Shown piece by piece: positions 61,967 to 64,000 of a DNA stretch of 64,000 nt (the stretch's first letter is position 1; every line of letters begins with the position of its first letter). Location of the stretch: NCBI RefSeq assembly GCF_017086405.1, contig NZ_CP070973.1, positions 3,566,739-3,630,738 of the forward strand, in the 5' to 3' direction. The DNA comes from Mycobacterium gordonae. Its GTDB lineage: Bacteria; Actinomycetota; Actinomycetes; Mycobacteriales; Mycobacteriaceae. The position numbers and the translations under genes were made by a program. Under the pieces are notes generated by a model. The model was not told the DNA's origin. It searched no databases and saw only the letters and a list, made by a program, of their open reading frames with translations.

Positions 61967-62242
61967 TCAGTTCTGCGAATTATGCAGTAGGGCTTCACGT
62001 TCCACGTCCCGAACGCGCCGGCGCTCCATGCTCAGCCACGACAGACCGGCGCCGAAAACCAGCATTCCACCGCTGGCTATCGAGACACCCACACCCACCT
62101 GCCCAAAGGCGAACGCCGCCAACGAAACCACGAACGCAAGGACAACTCCGGCCATCACCACAATGACGGGTCCACGCTCGGCTGCGTCTTCGAAGTCCTC
62201 AAGCTCGCGCGTGGCGCGAGGCAGGTGCCTGGTCTGGGTCAT
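61967..62242 (-). CDS. UsfY-like small membrane protein
   Basis: 91 residues from ATG 62242, preceded by AGAGGAAGAGG. Two hydrophobic helices (VIVVMAGVVLAFVVSLAAFAF and VSIASGGMLVFGAGLSWLSM) are followed by the basic segment ERRRVRDVE. This resembles UsfY, a SigF-dependent mycobacterial protein of unknown function. A SigF-like promoter is found 69 bases upstream of the start, which supports stress or stationary-phase expression. Confidence 0.6.
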   Translation of the reverse strand: MTQTRHLPRATRELEDFEDAAERGPVIVVMAGVVLAFVVSLAAFAFGQVGVGVSIASGGMLVFGAGLSWLSMERRRVRDVEREALLHNSQN

Positions 62243-62310
62243 CAGCCTCTTCCTCTGCGGTTCATTGCATAGCCGGCGCTCCCGAACGGCCAAAATCAAG
62301 TCTTTAACGC

Positions 62311-62337
62311 CTACCCGAAATGCCCTATAAACAAACG
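62311..62337 (-). promoter_or_regulatory. SigF-like promoter
   Basis: Minus strand reads CGTTT, then 16 bases, then GGGTAG, close to the mycobacterial SigF consensus GGTTT-N15-17-GGGTAT. It lies 69-95 bases upstream of the UsfY-like start codon and within a short AT-rich gap after the SnoaL-like gene. Confidence 0.55.
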
Positions 62338-62345
62338 GGTTCGGG

Positions 62346-62816
62346 TTATCCGGGCGGTCGCATCCGGCGGACCGGCCGCGCTTCGATCGCATTGACGGTG
62401 AGTTCGCGGCGGCTGATTCGCCAACCTGCGTCGGTCAGCTGGTACTTGTCGTCGTAGCGCAGATGCCAGACAACATCGACGATTTCGGTCCCGTCGTCGC
62501 CGATCGAGCGGCGACTCCAGTGGTGGGCGATGCCGGTGATGCGTCCACGGGCGAGATCCGGTCGCGGTCCATCGTCATACACCTCGCCGACGATGGCATG
62601 CTCGGTGCGGGCGACCCGGGCTACCGCGGCCACCGCCGCCGCGATGGCGTCGCGGCCCCGGTGCGCGTGCACCGGCTCCATCGTGGCCGGGGGGTCAGCC
62701 ACCACCAGCTCCGCGGTGTCGGTGAACAACATTGCCACCGAATCGAACTGGCGATCATCGACGAAAGCCGCATACCGGTGCACCAGATCGCTGAGGGCAT
62801 CCCGATCGATCAGCAT
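62346..62816 (-). CDS. SnoaL-like/NTF2-fold protein
   Basis: 156 residues from ATG 62816. The N-terminus LSDLVHRYAAFVDDRQFDSVAMLFTDTAEL is typical of SnoaL-like polyketide cyclase or hydroxylating-dioxygenase-type NTF2 folds. The C-terminal strand WHLRYDDKYQLTDAGWRISRREL also fits. The active-site pattern His-Asp is not clear. The start overlaps the malQ stop by seven bases, so it is probably co-transcribed with malQ. Confidence 0.75.
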   Translation of the reverse strand: MLIDRDALSDLVHRYAAFVDDRQFDSVAMLFTDTAELVVADPPATMEPVHAHRGRDAIAAAVAAVARVARTEHAIVGEVYDDGPRPDLARGRITGIAHHWSRRSIGDDGTEIVDVVWHLRYDDKYQLTDAGWRISRRELTVNAIEARPVRRMRPPG

Positions 62817-64000
62817 GAGTGTGCCGGCGTGGTCACCTCGCGCACCGCGTCGAGCAGCCTGGCGACGCGGGGATCGCTAAATACCGCTTCCAGCAGCATC
62901 GGGCGCCCATCCGGCCCGGTCAGCGGAACCCGCCAGTTCGGGTGCTCGTCGGTGGTTCCCGGCTGATTCTGGGTGCGCCGGTCACCGACTGCGTCGGTCA
63001 GCGCCACGCCCAACAGCCGCGACGGCGTCCGCCCGAGGTATCGGTGGAACGCCAGAATCAGTTGCTCGGGGCTTTCCTCGCCGTCGCCGAGCATGCCTAC
63101 CCTCCGCAACTCCGCCAGCCAGGCAGCCCGTTCGCAGGCGGCCGCCTCCTGCTCGGCCTCGGCAGGCCGGGTCAACAAACCCAGAGATTCCCGCAACTGG
63201 ACGTGATCGCCGGCCAGGTAACCGGCCGTCGGCGGCAGGTCGTGGGTGGTGACCGAGGACAGGCAGTATTCCCGCCAGCGCTCGGCGGGCAGCGGCGCGC
63301 CCGTTGCGTCATCCTTCTCAAACCACAGAATCGAGGTGCCCAACAGGCCACGCAAGAGTAGGTAGTCCCGCACCCACGGTTCGACGGTGCCCAGATCCTC
63401 ACCGACCACCACGGCTCCCGCTCGTCGGGCTTCCAGGGCAACGATCCCGATCATCGCCTCATGGTCGTACCTGACGTAGGTGCCCTCGGTCGGCGGCCGG
63501 CCCTCGGGGATCCACCACAACCGGAACAGCCCGATGATGTGGTCGATCCGAACCCCGCCGGCATGCCGCAGCACCGCCTGGATCAGCGCGCGAAACGGGC
63601 TGTACTCCAGCTCGTCGAGCCGGTCTGGCCGCCACGGCGGCTGCGACCAGTCCTGGCCCAGCTGGTTGAACTCGTCCGGGGGCGCCCCGGCGGTCACTCC
63701 GAGCGCCAGCGCGTCCTGCAACGACCACGCGTCGGCGCCGGTCGGATGCACGCCGACGGCCAGGTCATGCATGATGCCCAGCGCCATACCGGCGCGGGTG
63801 GCCTGCGATTGCGCCGCGGCGAGCTGCTCATCCAGCTGCCACTGCAGCCAGCGGTGGAAGTCGACGGCCGTCGCGTTCTTGGCGGCAAAGGCGGCGACAC
63901 CCGGTGCGTCGGGATGTCGCACCGATTTCGGCCACCGATACCAATCGCTGCCGTGCTTGTCGGCCAGGGCGCACCAGGTGGCGAAGTCGTCCAGGGCGCG
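62810..64000 (-). CDS. malQ: 4-alpha-glucanotransferase (amylomaltase), C-terminal part; runs off the window
   Basis: The frame is open from the stop at 62810 to the window end, giving at least 397 C-terminal residues. GH77 catalytic motifs are present: nucleophile Asp in GGVRIDHIIGLF, acid/base Glu in VVVGEDLGTVEP, and the third Asp in SSVTTHDLPPTAGY. The enzyme transfers alpha-1,4-glucan segments in glycogen/maltose metabolism in the cytoplasm. It matches Rv1781c. The N-terminus is outside the window. Confidence 0.92.
   Translation of the reverse strand, partial: RALDDFATWCALADKHGSDWYRWPKSVRHPDAPGVAAFAAKNATAVDFHRWLQWQLDEQLAAAQSQATRAGMALGIMHDLAVGVHPTGADAWSLQDALALGVTAGAPPDEFNQLGQDWSQPPWRPDRLDELEYSPFRALIQAVLRHAGGVRIDHIIGLFRLWWIPEGRPPTEGTYVRYDHEAMIGIVALEARRAGAVVVGEDLGTVEPWVRDYLLLRGLLGTSILWFEKDDATGAPLPAERWREYCLSSVTTHDLPPTAGYLAGDHVQLRESLGLLTRPAEAEQEAAACERAAWLAELRRVGMLGDGEESPEQLILAFHRYLGRTPSRLLGVALTDAVGDRRTQNQPGTTDEHPNWRVPLTGPDGRPMLLEAVFSDPRVARLLDAVREVTTPAHSC

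Overview
The window is high-GC actinobacterial DNA and almost certainly comes from a slow-growing, M. tuberculosis-related Mycobacterium. The evidence is three PE genes (one PE_PGRS), one large PPE gene, an MmpL-family protein, two WS/DGAT acyltransferases, several P450s with 3Fe-4S ferredoxins, a mycofactocin-type SDR, and start codons often GTG or TTG. Gene order, compared from memory with M. tuberculosis H37Rv/CDC1551, gives a syntenic backbone. It runs pimC and the MmpL/SDR genes (the RvD2-type segment absent from H37Rv), then counterparts of Rv1760, Rv1761c and Rv1762c, then Rv1768 to Rv1776c, then Rv1777 (cyp144) to Rv1780 and malQ (Rv1781c). These assignments need a database check.

Region 1 (1-13 kb): an SDR fragment, PimC-type mannosyltransferase, a putative metallopeptidase, a membrane protein, an MmpL-like protein that lacks both Asp-Tyr pairs, a coupled SDR, an ABM-domain membrane protein, a WS/DGAT, a class III adenylate cyclase, and a two-domain YbjQ-like gene split by an apparent 1-base frameshift.

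Region 2 (13-36.5 kb) is a catabolic block sitting where H37Rv goes from Rv1762c to Rv1768. It holds a P450-ferredoxin pair, a decayed F420/LLM oxidoreductase, a complete ferredoxin/ferredoxin reductase/P450 operon, an amidohydrolase, and a TetR-controlled set with four copies of one inverted repeat. It also holds a tightly packed eight-gene operon on the minus strand: mycofactocin-type SDR, 2-oxoacid dehydrogenase E1 alpha and beta, a 79-residue free lipoyl protein, crotonase, CoA ligase, Rieske oxygenase and KstD-like flavoprotein. That operon is flanked by a divergent family III CoA-transferase and a convergent second crotonase. Together these look like an oxygenase-initiated, CoA-dependent pathway for degrading a cyclic or terpenoid/steroid-like compound; the substrate is unknown.

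Region 3 (36.5-48.5 kb) is the conserved Rv1768-Rv1776c-like stretch: PE_PGRS, D-threonine-aldolase-like protein, M28 peptidase, gulonolactone-dehydrogenase-like flavoprotein, a second WS/DGAT, an ANTAR protein, an IclR regulator with its likely operator, a BBE-like flavoprotein with a DAPG-hydrolase-like partner, and two tandem TetR paralogues.

Region 4 (48.5-55 kb) is a plastic zone: a PPE gene built from near-identical 168-bp and 177-bp repeats, two PE genes, remnants of two transposases (ISL3-like and ISAs1-like) and a frameshifted PGRS tail.

Region 5 (55-64 kb): cyp144, three conserved mycobacterial proteins, a cytochrome b/molybdopterin fusion oxidoreductase, an Rv0910-like SRPBCC protein, a UsfY-like small membrane protein behind a SigF-like promoter, a SnoaL-like protein, and malQ running off the window. 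No tRNA, rRNA or CRISPR array was seen.
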